From Schistocerca nitens (taxonomy: Eukaryota; Arthropoda; Insecta; Orthoptera; Acrididae): DNA of 64,000 nt. The translations under genes and the position numbers were made by a program. The DNA is taken from contig NC_064621.1 in NCBI RefSeq assembly GCF_023898315.1, positions 539,235,383 through 539,299,382 of the forward strand, in the 5' to 3' direction. The notes beneath the pieces were generated by a model. That model was not told the origin of the DNA. It did no database searches and was given only the letters and a program-made list of their open reading frames with translations. Shown here one piece after another: positions 43,119 through 55,204 of the stretch. The first letter of the stretch is position 1; each line of letters starts with the position of its first letter.

Positions 43119-43825
43119 CGCCATACACCCATGCCCCTCCTCGCTCACCAGCAATGAGTTCTGTTTCTCCTGGCACTCCCAGCAACGTTGGAGGCTGATT
43201 GCCAAAAAGACTGACCTCCTCTTGAAAGTCACAACGTGTCTCGGACATATCTACATATCCCATTGAACATGATCTGTCTGACGTCACGGTACAGAGTCCG
43301 GGTAAGGTCAGGCACAATGCATCAAATCATAACCCTCGTAGTGAAAAACCTGTTAGCTCTACTTTGGAAGGATATTTTACATGATACCCTTCACTGTACG
43401 TACTTAGGAATAGCCTTTTATGTGGTGATCGATTTATTACGCTTTCTAAATTTGTATACCTATCTTATATTAATCACATTTGCTAATATAATTATTTTCG
43501 TAAGTGCGTCAAGTAGCAATTAGACACACTAATTAAAGCAAAACGCTTAATTCGGGCATTTTCAATCAATACAAAAGAAATGTACTAAATGCAGCAGCTG
43601 CAGGAATGTAATTACGTTTCATCGTATTTCTCATAGGAATAATGTATTTTAGACTAAAATGAAGCTGGTGGTGACTGGCTATCCTTTACAAAATTGATTA
43701 ATATTAACGAAAACTTGCAAGAAAAGAAAAAAAACGCATCTTATTTCCAGCATAAACCAAGATTTAAAACCAATAATACGCCAATTTTTATTACAGATAA
43801 TCTCAGAATTGCATTTCTGAGTAAC
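43119..43825. other. No recognised feature
   Basis: A reverse-strand frame at 43300-43120 reads PPTLLGVPGETELIAGERGG without a family I recognise. The rest is AT-rich. Confidence 0.35.
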
Positions 43826-43837
43826 ACTTATTAATGA

Positions 43838-44060
43838 AACTCCCTGACAGCTTAAAACTGTGTGCCGGGCCGAAACCCGAACTCAAACTCGACCGTGCTT
43901 GAGTAGCTCAGTTGGTAGAGCACTTGCCCGCGAAAGGCAAAGGTCACGAGTTCGAGCCTCGGTCCGGCACACAGTTTTAGCCTCTCAGGAAGTTTCATAT
44001 ATGCGCACACTCCGCTGCAGAGTGAAAATCTCATTCTGGACAGTGAAAATCTCATTCTGG
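43838..44060 (+). repeat. tRNA-headed repeat (family 7)
   Basis: Holds the same tRNA-like core as 7566-7642 (at about 43898-43972). The 12-bp duplication ACTTATTAATGA is at 43826-43837 and 44061-44072. The last 21 bp (CAGTGAAAATCTCATTCTGGA) are tandemly doubled at about 44019-44060. Confidence 0.85.
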
Positions 44061-44072
44061 ACTTATTAATGA

Positions 44073-45130
44073 GTTTGAGACAAACAGAAATAGGTGGACT
44101 TGATTTGGATACTTCAGTGCAAGTGATTACCAGCCAGTGTGTGACTGGCGTGTTGGCCTTAAATGACTCTAGGTTTTCAAACAGCACTTGTAGCACAGTG
44201 TATGCTTCCGTAGCTAAGGTCAGGCCAGACAAACCAGTTGTCTAACACCAGTGATTCCGATCGTCATCATTTTCATTCAGAACCATAGTCCTGGGCGACA
44301 TCCCAGGAGAACTCTGACATTCTGCAAAATTCGCGCTGGGCGTATGCTTAATATTTTGTTGGCCATCACCTGTTCCTCGTACTCCCTATCGAATTATTGT
44401 TGCTGATCATTATGCACTGAATCTCTTAGTTGACCCACGTGCCCCTAATAAATGCACTCAGTTTAGTATTCGCATCAAAAATGCGGACCTGCAAATCATA
44501 TATTAGCTTCCATTGCTCTTGAATAATGCCTTTCTCTCACGCTAAAAGCAGACCTACAGAAAATATTGTCTCTAAAGCAGTCCATACCAAGAGTAAATTC
44601 ACTCTGATCGGCAAATGTACAGTATGGAATAGGATGTAACGGACGGCCACCGTTACAGATTAACGAGGGGAGAGTTTTGACTATGACAAGATTGATGATG
44701 AAGATGATGATGATGGGCAGGTGGGGACACCAGTGTTGCCTGGTAACATTGGAAAGTCTTGTCGCACTCCCTGATGTGCTGGTAGATTTTGTTTCTTTAC
44801 AATCAGTTTTTATTGTGATACTCTACTAAGGTGGAATGATACTTCACATTTTTCCTTCACTTGTGTGCATCTTGTTCGGTAAGAGCGACCAGTTCCATAT
44901 CCCAAAGGGCAGCTACTAGTCAAGTGGCAAAATATCAGCCTTTCCTGTTCAACTGCAGACATACAGAGAGAGTCGCTCACCTTATAGTCAACCAGTCTCC
45001 TAAAGTTGTTTCAGCGCGATCTCAAACTAAATTCAGTCAACTTTTTTGTAATTGGTGACATTTTATAATGAGCTTTTACCTATTTCTACAGACCTTATCC
45101 GTAATAGCAACTGCAAATTACCAGACTCTA
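44073..45130. other. No recognised feature
   Basis: Includes a short GATGATGAA-type repeat near 44695. Otherwise nothing recognised. Confidence 0.45.
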
Positions 45131-45505
45131 TATGGACCAAACAAAGCTTTTTACGTAAGAGTCTTATTCAACGGCCACATCTTTAAGCTGAACGTCATCA
45201 CCGGACTTATAGCTGTTTTCCTAGGATCTAATGGATTTTTTTCAGTTATATACTTACTCCATGATGCGAGTATCCAGTAGGTAGTGTCTGAGTCTAAGAT
45301 CACCTCTTGTGATACAGCATAGCGATGCTGAATTATTAATATGGATGTGTTTGATGTGGCGTCTTCAATGGACAAGCGAGAACTACTGCAATCGAAGTTC
45401 CTCTCAGTAAGGACCAAGTGAAGTTTTTACATTGGGTCTTATTCAGTGGCCACGGCTTACAGACCGTCATCGCCAGACCGAAGTTGTTTTCAGGTTCAGA
45501 CGTAT
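45131..45505 (+). repeat. Diverged direct duplication, ~95 bp, 280 bp apart
   Basis: 45131-45225 (GACCAAACAAAGCTTTTTAC, GTCTTATTCAACGGCCACAT) and 45411-45505 (GACCAAGTGAAGTTTTTACA, GTCTTATTCAGTGGCCACGG) align with many mismatches. Class unknown. Confidence 0.5.
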
Positions 45506-45577
45506 TAACAAGCGTAACTCAAAACCTCTCATTTAACACTACGGCAGTACCGTACAGAAGACTGCATAGGGTGTAGG

Positions 45578-45645
45578 TTGGTTGGTTGGTTTGGGGGGGG
45601 GGGGGGGGGGGATGAAAGGGACCAGACTGCTACGGTCATCGGTCC
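45578..45645 (-). repeat. 68-bp SINE 3' fragment with poly-G and 13-bp TSD
   Basis: The perfect duplication CATAGGGTGTAGG is at 45565-45577 and 45646-45658. On the - strand the insert reads GGGACCGATGACCGTAGCAG, AGTCTGGTCCCTTTCATC, a C-run, then AACCAACC. This is the 3' module of the family 5/1 SINEs. The poly-G run on the + strand is 45593-45611. Confidence 0.8.
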
Positions 45646-45982
45646 CATAGGGTGTAGGCTTCAGGATTTTAGCAATCAGAGACTTCGTAGTAGTGCTTAA
45701 GATCAGTGGGCAAAGAGTGCTGTCTTGATATTTGCTAACATTTACATCGAGTCCGCGATTGCACGACTGAACTTCTGATGGGTGTCTGGGTGTCATTACA
45801 CATATTTGCCATAGTCTTTATATTAAATGAAGCCACGAAAAGGTAAAATGAATATGGTTTCAGAAAAGTAAAGATTTGCATAGATAGTAGTGCTACAATA
45901 AATAACTGAGAGGTTCTCTGAATGCACAGTGAGGCAGCTAAGACAGGACACCCAAGACATACGCAGAACCAGTAAATATACA

Positions 45983-46080
45983 GGCTCCAAATAACTTACG
46001 GGAAGGTAGCGGGTGAAGTCGTCGACAACTAAGTCACCTGGCTGCAACCCCGTAAGTTATTCGGACGTCGTATACGCCGG
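45983..46080. repeat. Decayed fold-back related to 37077-37521
   Basis: CCAAATAACTTACGGG and CCCGTAAGTTATTCGG are inverted. The following GTATACGCCGGGGGAAACTA resembles the sequence just right of the 37521 end. Confidence 0.5.
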
Positions 46081-46105
46081 GGGAAACTAAGGTCTCACAA
46101 ATACG

Positions 46106-47077
46106 CAGGGTGTTTGTTTTAGCTTGAGACAAATAGAGATCTCGAAAACGTCATAATGTACGAAAAAAATGTACAAAGTGTAAATTTATTATTAGTGTAG
46201 GGAACATTTGTCTGCGCTACATGTAAAAGTAAAACTTTGTGTTCTAATGGTTGATATTTATGTTTGAAATCAAGTATCGTAAATTTATTGCACAGTACAA
46301 TATGGTTAGCCATTTCAGTGTCTGTTTAGAAACTACGTTTAGTGTGATCGAGTAACAACGACGTGGATGTAATAGTTTTCTGTTCCCATCGGGTAGCTTG
46401 ATATCGGTGAGCCCCCTTGCCTCTCATCGTTCCACCGATAGCTGCGTAACGACAAGTGCGAGAGTTTGGCGGTTGGATGGAAACATTCATCGAAATCGGT
46501 CGCCCTGATGGTGGGGTTTGAGGGTGGACACCAAATTCAAGCATTCCGATGCCTTGGGTACTCACAACTATCAGCCTCATAAGGAACAGAAAAGTACGTT
46601 ACCGTAAAAGTAACTTACCTGCTAGAAATTTTAATGTCTACCCACGTTATTTGTATTGTACAACCAAATTTGCGACACTCAAGCAACGTTTGAACATCAG
46701 TACCAAACGTCAGCAAACAAAGATTTATATTTACATCGTTAATGAAATGTAGAATCAAATGCGTCGGTTCTTAATTACAAAAACAGACACATTTTACATT
46801 TGTCGATTATAGCGTCATCTACCACGAATGGGAAACAATTGTTTGTGTAAACCGTACGTGTTCTTTGGATTAGGATCCACGTATATGCAATCAGCACGGC
46901 GGATTCCCAATTGAAAATACTAAGTTGACCCCGCCCACCCTGGAGGGGTGGTTGGGAGGTGATCAGTTGTAGCTCAGATAGACGTTCCCTTTACTAATAT
47001 TTTCACCTGGAACATTTTTTCTTACAATGCGGTGTTTTCGAGATATTTAGTTGTTTCAAGATACAACAAACACCCTG
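46106..47077. mobile_element. Non-autonomous TIR element, 972 bp
   Basis: The left end CAGGGTGTTTGTTTTAGCTT and the right end on the other strand CAGGGTGTTTGTTGTATCTT start inverted repeats of about 62 bp, roughly 75% alike. The interior has no recognisable transposase. The flanks AATACG and AATACC suggest a short duplication other than TA. Confidence 0.6.
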
Positions 47078-47839
47078 AATACCGAGGTGCGGGTTTCGCT
47101 AAGTTAGAGCGGACAAAGTGGCGAGTTTTCTGAAGCACGCAAGTAATTTTCTACATTTATAGATACAGGGTTGTGGCGCCAACTTTTTTTTTATCGAATT
47201 GTACACTTCTGTCTGTGGTATTGGGTAGAGCCTTCAAAAGAGGCATATGAGAAACTTGATCTAATTAAGAGTATAGTGCCGCAAACAACTGCCCCTGCGT
47301 CAGGGAAAGAGGTACTACCTGCGGGTTATATTTAATATAAGCGAGCCAAACACGTGATGCATTTGATAATCTGTGTAGTGGCCCAAAAGAGAATAATAAT
47401 AACGCAGAGCGCTGTGGGTGAATGTGAACACATCCAGGACAACGTAGGAGGAAGACGTTGTAATCGAATGTTCCAGAAGGGCCATTTCAAGATAATTCGC
47501 CTGTAAATCATCGTATCATGTGTTTTGCTGAAAGCAAGCAATCTGTCTAACGACGAATTTATCAGTTTGAGTCCGGTAACGTCGCTTTTTCAATTAAGTG
47601 AACCAAAATCAAATTATGGCTGGTTGCCGTTGTATATTATGAACACATTGTATCACAGAAGAGCCACCGTTCTCCAATAACGCAAATATTTGATAAAACA
47701 GTACCACCTTTGTCATGACCTATAACAACAGTTACGAAACTATATTGGACACGGCGGAATCTGTGTAGATGTTGCAACTTTGGTACGTGATTCTCAGTGC
47801 ATAGGCACGTAGAATGTTGTCATCTACTTGTGCAGTGTG
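47078..47839. other. No recognised feature
   Basis: Nothing recognised. Confidence 0.45.
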
Positions 47840-47851
47840 TATAATATGAAA

Positions 47852-48053
47852 GCCCGCATCTCGTGGTCGTGCGGTGGCGTTCTCGCCCACGCCCGGGTTC
47901 CCGGGTTCGATTCCCGGCGGGGTCAGGGATTTTCTCTGCCTCGTGATGGCTGGGTGTTGTGTGCTGTCCTTAGGTTAGTTAGGTTTAAGTAGTTCTAAGT
48001 TCTAGGGGACTGATGACCATAGATGTTAAGTCCCATAGTGCTCAGAGCCATTT
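47852..48053 (+). repeat. Chimeric SINE: family 4 head on family 1 tail
   Basis: The head 47852-47955 matches the family 4 head at 11214 (CGTGGTC, GGTTCGATTCCCGGC, GGGTCAGGGATTTTC). The tail from about 47967 is the family 1 body and tail (CCTTAGGTTAGTTAGG to CTCAGAGCCATTT). The 12-bp duplication TATAATATGAAA is at 47840-47851 and 48054-48065, so the chimera moved as one unit. Confidence 0.88.
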
Positions 48054-48204
48054 TATAATATGAAAAAAAAAAGAAAACATTCGCGTGGGACCATTCGTTC
48101 ATGATGTTCATTTTCTACCTATGTAACTGAAAAACGTCAGTAGAAGGCAATGGTTGACAGATGCGAATTTTATGAAACCGTTAAAAAAAAAGCCACACTA
48201 AACT

Positions 48205-48330
48205 AGCATTCAGGACGACGACGGTTCAAACTCGCGTCCGGCCATCCTGATTTTAATTTTCCGTGATTTCCCTAAGTCGGTTCAGATAAATTCCGGGATG
48301 GTCCCGTTGAAAGGGCACGGCCAGCTTTTC
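48205..48330 (+). repeat. SINE family 5, 5'-truncated fragment
   Basis: GGACGACGACGGTTCAAACT (B box) through TTCCGGGATGGTCCCGTTGA and GGGCACGGCC match 3068-3299. The A-box half is missing. No duplication found. Confidence 0.7.
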
Positions 48331-48487
48331 AAAGCATTTATCTCCGATGTAGCATTAAATAAAAATCAAATCTGGAAGACAAACAGCGAGACATGAAGAT
48401 ATATTTCGACCACGTGGTTACTCTGACGCAAATACACCAAAAGTTTTACATCTCTTCTTGGCTGTCAGTTGGGTGTTTAGTATATAC

Positions 48488-48796
48488 TGTGAAACGTCCC
48501 CTTTGAACATTTATACACGACTGTCCTTAACCTGACACACAATATTTTTAGCGCAACGCAATCTGACTTTCAAAAAATCCCTACGAAAGAATGGCCCTGA
48601 CCAACATTAAAGTATACCTTTCACAAATCACTAAATCACTTACCTCACAATAATCTTCGTTTCTCGCACTACTGCAATACAGCAAGCGCCACTACTGCCA
48701 GCTAAATAAAAGATTCAAACTATGGAAGGCACTAACTACTGATAGGGATTGTTAGCAAATGAAAGATATTAATAGAGAACAAACAATGTATTTACC

Positions 48797-48875
<79 letters not shown>

Positions 48876-49104
48876 CAGTTCATGACAAATTTCAAAACTC
48901 CGCCATCTCTCTCCCCACATCCACCACTGCTGGCGGCTCACCTCCAACTGCGCAACGCTACGCGCTGTTCACAGCCAGCTGCCTAACACTACAATGGCGA
49001 GTATTACAACAATGCAAAGCAGCCACAGACTGCACACAGCACAGCCAGTGATTTTCATACAGAGGTGGCGTTACCAATAAAAAAACCTAAACAGCCTACT
49101 TACA
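48488..49104 (+). repeat. Probable solo LTR or LTR-like repeat
   Basis: Begins TGTGAAACGTCCCC and ends CAGCCTACTTACA, giving TG...CA termini. It contains a (TA)n tract. I recognise it as a dispersed locust repeat. No 5-bp duplication or internal retrotransposon coding is visible, so LTR identity rests on termini and recall only. Confidence 0.4.
48799..48874 (+). repeat. (TA)n microsatellite, ~38 units
   Basis: Uninterrupted TA repeat of about 75 bp inside the LTR-like repeat. Confidence 0.97.
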
Positions 49105-49898
49105 ACTGATCGGTGGTAAAGCTCCATAAATATACGCTACATCGCCCCATATAGTGCCTATTTTCCTGCGCAACCGCTGACGAACATATTGCGACTTGAA
49201 GTTGTATACGAAAATGTACGTTAAAATCTGGTTGTGCAAGATTCATCGTTATCAATTACTGTATCTGGAAATCCATCGGTGATTTGAACTATATCATGTA
49301 TGGTACTCGATTAATTCTCAAAACAGATCACTGATTAGTTTTTTGTGCACATGTATATATTGTCAGTTTACAACGTTTTCTGAAGTCATGTACATGATTT
49401 CACGGTTTCTGGATTACTTTGACTACTAGTCACTGCTGCCTTAGCATAACAGATGCACGTTTTATTAAACAATGTTGACGCTAATGACAGTGGCAAAGGC
49501 TCATTTGTAACCGTTAATGTGCCAAGAACTAAATAAAACAAATGGCAGTCACATACCGCTCAAATTGTGAGCTATTGTGGTTCAGGCAGCGATTCAAGTA
49601 TAACATATAATCTCAAACATCTCCGGTAACAAGCAATGACGTTTGTTTGGCCACAATGCTAGATACTGAATCGATAAATGAAAATCAGATAACCTTAGTT
49701 TTAATAGCACTGGATATTTTGAAACGAGGATTTAGGTTTAAGAGGGATGAAATTGACGGTTTTATGCTTAAATAAATATGGAGTTACGTGTGTGGTATCC
49801 ATCTTCGTAGCTTTCATTATGTTTATAATTTTGACGATGGATGACACTGTCTGATTTATTTTGTACATGGCTGCACGTTTAGAGACCGTGAATAGTTA
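49105..49898. other. No recognised feature
   Basis: AT-rich, nothing recognised. Confidence 0.5.
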
Positions 49899-50361
49899 CA
49901 ACTGAAAGAAAAACAGCCCTCGGTCACTATTTTTAACAAATTAACCTGGTTTCGACACTGCTAGGAGTGTCTTCTTCAGAATTTAAAACAAAGAATGGTC
50001 TATATTCTATAACATAGTCACAGAATGATTACTAAAAACGTGTGATAGGGTATAAGTACGGAATCATCGTAAAAGACTGACAGTACTTATATGTCATTTA
50101 TAAAATAATAAATATGCCAAAAGGGCATTAGTCACAAAGATATATTAAGATAAAGAAAACTGTGATGGCGAGCCACTAAGGGCTGCTCGTTACTTGCGTG
50201 ATGCAGGTTGCAAAACGAACGTTTTTAGTTATTATTCTGTGACCATGTTATAGAATATAGAGCATTCTTTGTTTTAAATTCTGAAGAAGACACTCCTAGC
50301 AGTGTCGAAACCAGGTTAATTTCTTAAAAATAGTGACCGAGGGCTGTTTTTCTTTCAATTG
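49899..50361. repeat. Hairpin element with 142-bp arms
   Basis: 49899-50040 and 50220-50361 are inverted copies with about six mismatches in 142 bp, around a 179-bp loop. The arms begin CAAYTGAAAGAAAAACAGCC and hold CGACACTGCTAGGAGTGTCT, itself partly palindromic. No coding. No target duplication identified. Confidence 0.85.
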
Positions 50362-51279
50362 TCTGAGTAATGTCTCGGACAAGGTTTTTTCTGTTGTGGG
50401 GCTTAATGAAGCATTCACGAAAACTTTAGATCAATGTATTTATTTCTGCGTGGTAAAAATTTCATTGTGTTTTTGAAATGCTGACCCCAAATGGAAATGG
50501 TGGCTGATAGTTGTGGTGGATGTATAGGCCGGTCAATTTATTCCCATATCCATGCTAACTTTGGCCACCAACAATTTTTCCTACGACTTCGTCTACATTT
50601 TATGAAATGTATTGTACTAATTAGTAGGTAATACTCTCATGTAAGCCCATATGTTCACTACAATAAATATCACAGAAGTTATAAAACAGTCGTGATAATC
50701 ACATCTGAATTTGAAAATCGTCAAAATAGACCAGGTTTAAGGTACCTGAAAAACACTAGTAGCTTATGTTTCATCAACAGAAACGAAATTACTTTATTGA
50801 CTCACTCACTCTAAGTGAACCACGTTTCAGAATGGATCTTTTCTTAGTTTAAGTTTCATAGAATTTAACTTGGGAAGTAGGTAGTACAACTTCGTCTCGT
50901 TTTTGTAAAACAGCACCTGAACATCACTGTAATGCAACGAAGGGGAGTGAGGAGGCGACGTATAGGCCCAGTGGACAGTGCGCTGTCGCTCCACAAATCA
51001 GACGTGTATTTGCGCAAAATGATCGCGGAGCAGTGCTTTCGTAACAGCAGTGAAACGGCACAATAAAGTGGACTCCGTAATGCAATCATGCGCGTCACAT
51101 GGACCCATTGCAGCTGATAGCGCTTATGTAATGGCAGCGGGGCAGGTAGCAGCCAGGACACGGATGATCGATTGTGCGATAGCTGCACGCTATGCCAACC
51201 GCCGCTGGGATGAGCCGGGGGCCGTGTCCACTGCTGAGGGTTGAGGGCGTTACTAGACAAACTGGAGCAGAAGGCGTGC
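50362..51279. other. No recognised feature
   Basis: A 131-aa reverse frame (51260-50865) and an overlapping + frame show no family I recognise. Confidence 0.4.
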
Positions 51280-51490
51280 TGACGGGACGTGATGTACAGT
51301 TCTACACCACCTGTTCGAAAGCAGCCGCAGCCCCCTATGTAACGCGAAACTAGTAGATGTCAGGGGAGCGGACCCATTCGAGTAAAATGAGGGGTGGATG
51401 TAGCGTTGTCAGTAGAGAAGTAGTGACACCAGGATGGGCCGGTCAAGAGGGCTCAGTGACTTCGAATGTGGAATACGCAGAAGGCAAAAA
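51280..51490 (+). pseudogene. Tc1-like transposase N-terminal fragment
   Basis: Near 51432 the + strand gives MGRSRGLSDFECGI, the usual start of one Tc1 subfamily (MGRxRGLSDFERG). Upstream is its 5' non-coding part; the coding sequence breaks off within 20 codons. Confidence 0.5.
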
Positions 51491-51760
51491 AATAGCAGCG
51501 CCAAAAAATTGTTAAAGTAGAGTAATGAAACTTCGGAAATACTCTCATGCTCATAAATTAAGAATAATTGCAGAATGTGGTGCCGCACAACGCGGCACTA
51601 CACAAAACTGGTGCTAATAGTATAGAGGGAACACACACGACACAGATCTGTAAGTCCACGTTACTGGTGGTAAGTTGAGAAAACCGTCCCAAAACACATG
51701 TGCTACAAAACGCCACTGTTTCCTGCGCACGTACCCCGACATCAATATGGGATATGATCA

Positions 51761-51956
51761 ACGGCCGGAGTGGCCGAGCGGTTCTAGGCGCTACAGTCTG
51801 GAGCCGTGCGACCGCTACGGTCGCAGGATCGAATCCTGCCTCGGGCAGTGATGTGTGTGATGTCCTTAGGTTAGTTAGGTTTAAGTAGTTCTAAGTTCTA
51901 GGGGACTGATGACCTCAGCAGTTTAGTCCCATAGTGCTCAGAGCCATTTGAACCAT
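51761..51956 (+). repeat. SINE family 1 in Tc1 relic
   Basis: The 13-bp duplication TGGGATATGATCA is at 51748-51760 and 51957-51969. Confidence 0.92.
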
Positions 51957-51979
51957 TGGGATATGATCACCATGCACCC

Positions 51980-52974
51980 GTACACAGGCCGCACAACAGG
52001 TTGCATACTCTGGATCAGGTGGTCGAGCAGCTGCTTGGGTATAGCCTCCCGTTCTTGCACCAGTGCCTGTCGGAGCTCCTGAAGTGCCGTAGCGGTTTGA
52101 AGACGTGGAGCGATACGTCGACCGAGAGCATCCTAGACTTGCTCGATGGGGTTTAGGTCTGGAGAACAGGCAGACCACTCCATTCGCCTGATATCTTCTG
52201 TTTCAAGGTACTCATCCACGATGACAGCTCGGTGGGGTCGTGCATTATCATCCATCAGGAGGAAGGTGGGACCCACTGCATCCCTGAAAAGGCGAACATG
52301 CTGGTGCAAAATGACGTCCCGATACGTCTGTTACAGTTCCTCTGTCAAAGACATGCAGAAGTGCTCGTGCACCAATCAGAATCCCGTCCCACACCATCAA
52401 ACCACGACCTCCATGCAGGTTCCTTTCAAGGACATTAAGGGGTTGGTATCTGGTTCCTGGTTCACGACAGATGAAAACCCGGCGAGAATCACTGTTCAGA
52501 CTATATCTGGACTCGTCCGTGAACGTAACCTGTGACCACTGTTCCAATGACGATGTACTGTGTTCTTGACACCAGGCTTTACGGGCTCTCCTTTGACCAG
52601 GGGTCAGTGGAATGCACCTTGCAGGTCTCCGGGTAAATAAACCATGTCTGTTCAGTAGTCTGTAGACTGTGTCTGGAGACAACTGTTCTAGTGGCTGCGG
52701 TAAGGTCCCGAGCAAGGCTACTTGCAGTACTCCGTGGCCGTCTGCGGGCGCTGATGGTGAGATATCGGACTTCTTGTGGTGTTGTACACTGTGGAAGTCC
52801 CGTACTGTAGCGCCTGGACCAGTTTCCTGTCTGCTGGAATCGTTGCCAGAATCGTGAGATCACACTTTGTGGCACACGGAGAGCCTGTGGTATGACCTGC
52901 TGTGTTTGACCAGCCTCCAGTCGCCCTAGTATTCTACCCTTCATAACGTCATCAATATGTGTTCTTTGAGCCAT
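51980..52974 (-). pseudogene. Tc1-like transposase relic
   Basis: Starts MAQRTHIDDVMKGRILGRLE at 52974. Helix-turn-helix QALRVPQSVISRFWQRFQ, then RYLTISARRRPRSTASSLAR and LLNRHGLFTRRPARCIPLTP. The first catalytic block is QVTFTDESRYSLNSDSRRVF, followed by RGLMVWDGILI, a DDNARPHRA second block in another frame, then EWSACSPDLNPIEQV (E present). Spacing of the last two is the ordinary 34. Frameshifts after GILIGAR and a stop near the end make it inactive. Upstream Met codons in the same frame (to 53058) lie outside the family's start. Confidence 0.8.
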
Positions 52975-53217
52975 TTTCAGCACACAGTCACCATTAGCAT
53001 GTCTAAAAACGTCTGCACACTTACTTGCTGCACCGTACTCTGACATGCACCGCCACACCTCTGCGTATGTGGACTGCTGCCAGCGCCACCGTGCAATGAG
53101 CGCAGGTCAAATGCACCGCATGGTCATACCCCGAGGTGATTTAAACCCGCAAACCGCCCTCCAGAGCGTTGTTTCACCACGTGTCAGCATTATCACTAAT
53201 TTATGATCATGAGTGTA

Positions 53218-54467
53218 CATTTGTCTAGGCGACATTTGTGTTTACACTGCATGGTCACAGGTTGATGTAGAACGTTGGTACATTAATAACCAGCGTAACC
53301 ACTTGAATGCAAGCATGCAGACGTGCTTTCAGTTTGTTGTACAGGCGTCGGATATCAGTCAGTGTGATGCAGTTTCATGCTTGTTGCACTTGGTCACTCA
53401 AGGGACGATTAATGCTGTCGTCGGAGCATGCCCCACACGTGTTTGATTGAAAGCAGAGCTGCTGATCGAACAGGCCAGGGCAACGTGTCCACACTCTGTT
53501 GTTTGTTCGGTTACAGCAGCGGGATGTGGGCGAGCGTTATCCTGTTGGAAAATACCCGCTGGATAGCTGTTCACGAATGGCAGCTCAACAGATAGAATCA
53601 CCAGATTGACGTACAAATGCGTCGAATAACCACAAGAGTGTTCCTGCTGTTCGCACTCCAGACCATGATTCGAGGTGTACGTCCATTGTGTCTAGTACTC
53701 AGACATGTTGGTTGTAGGTCCTTAATTGGACTCCTCCTAACCAACACACGGCCACCACTGGCACCGTGGCAGAACCAGCTTTCATCAGAAAACACAACAT
53801 ACCTCTACCCAGCCTCCAATGGGCTCTCACTTGACACCACTGAAGTTGCAGATGGCGGTCGCCTGGGGTCAATGTAATACATACTAAAGGGCGTCTGGCT
53901 CGGAGCTGTGTTTCAATAAACCGATTTTTAACGGTTCGTTGTGTCACTGCGATGCCAACTGCTGCTCAGATTGCTGCTACATATGCAGTACGATTCGCAT
54001 GAGCCATATCCCGATCCCGGTGGTCTTCCTTCTCGATAGTGCCATGAGGCCGCCCAGAGCCCGATTTGCTTGCGACCACTTCTCGTGACCACCGTTACCA
54101 GCAATCATGTACGGTGACTACATTCCTTCCAAGTATCACAGAACGGACGTCCATCAGTTTTTCGTAGCCCTTTTGCACGACCTCCTTCAAATTCAGTGGG
54201 GTGTTGATAATGGCAGCTTTGCTGCCTTAAAGTCATTTACCAACTCACCACGCCCATTCTCAAAAGTAACAAACGTTCATGAACGTCACAGCATGTATTT
54301 AAAGCAAACCTGACTTGCATCCTGATAGTGGCACTACTGGCGCCACTCTTATACGACTGGCGCGAAATTGGAACAGGCATCATCTTTCAGATGTAGAAAC
54401 ACCCATACCAACTTTTGTTCGTGTCGCACAACTCGTTCTTGGTGTTGCAACGTTTTTCCTGTCAGTG
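53218..54467 (-). mobile_element. Tc1-like relic (element Y), left end lost
   Basis: The right end on the other strand starts CACTGACAGGAAAAACGTTG after TA 54468-54469. No matching left terminus is present; the element abuts the previous Tc1 at the single TA 53216-53217. The - strand coding is decayed: RTVKNRFIETQLRARRPLVC, the frame-shifted catalytic block FSDESWFCHGASGG, RTPRIMVWSAN, and IFQQDNARPHPAAVTEQTTE. The third catalytic block carries Lys in place of Glu after frame correction. Confidence 0.75.
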
Positions 54468-55177
54468 TAGTTACTGGCTGTCACCAGAGTAACAGGTACA
54501 TTAGGGAAATTTCAATCCTTCTAAAGCTGATCAAGCCAACTGATGGTGTAATCTCCCCAATACATGTTTTTTACTATATGTATCTACCAGTTGTTAAAAG
54601 ATCTACGTATTAATAAAACAATGTATCCACAAACTGTTATCCAACCTAAACTCATTTGTTAATCTTTGACTAAACAGAACTTAATTTGAATTGAAATGTA
54701 ATTGGTCTGAATACAGTTCGTCTTCATATTAAATACACAACTGAAGTAAAACAATTATCTGGCCCTAATCAACATTTGCACTCAGTTTGCGTCCTTACAA
54801 TACTGTTGTAGATTTCTCGAAAGCACAACGGCAAACATCAAACATGCAGTGGCTAAGCTAGACTTCTATTTTTTAAATACAATTTCCAAACAAATTTCAC
54901 ATTGTTGCAGTCATATGGTGCAATGTGGTGATGCGTAATGAGAAACCTTCTTTAAACGGTGGGATGGGGAGAGTACCTATTCTTATAAAATTACATTCAA
55001 AGACAACGATTTTAGAATGAAGTATGCATTCAAAAAGACAGAGTAAAATTTCTTCTGATCTTCATACATAACAATGGTCTGAACAACACTACGCTTAATG
55101 AAGTGAACAATAATTTGAAAAGGGTACAATGTTAACAGAGAATTTTTATGAAAACCAAACAACTTAATCAGTTGATA
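54468..55177. other. No recognised feature
   Basis: AT-rich, nothing recognised. Confidence 0.5.
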
Positions 55178-55204
55178 CACTGAGAAGCCAAAGAAAATGG
55201 TGCA

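Larger units (their letters stand above)
51542..53215 (-). mobile_element. Tc1-like transposon with nested SINE
   Basis: TA at 51540-51541 and 53216-53217. The left end CTCTCATGCTCATAAATTAA matches the right end on the other strand CACTCATGATCATAAATTAG. It contains SINE 51761-51956. Confidence 0.85.

Noticed and set aside
42914..43317. Reverse frame across a SINE boundary (83 aa)
   Set aside because: Its last part is SINE sequence and the rest matches nothing I recognise.
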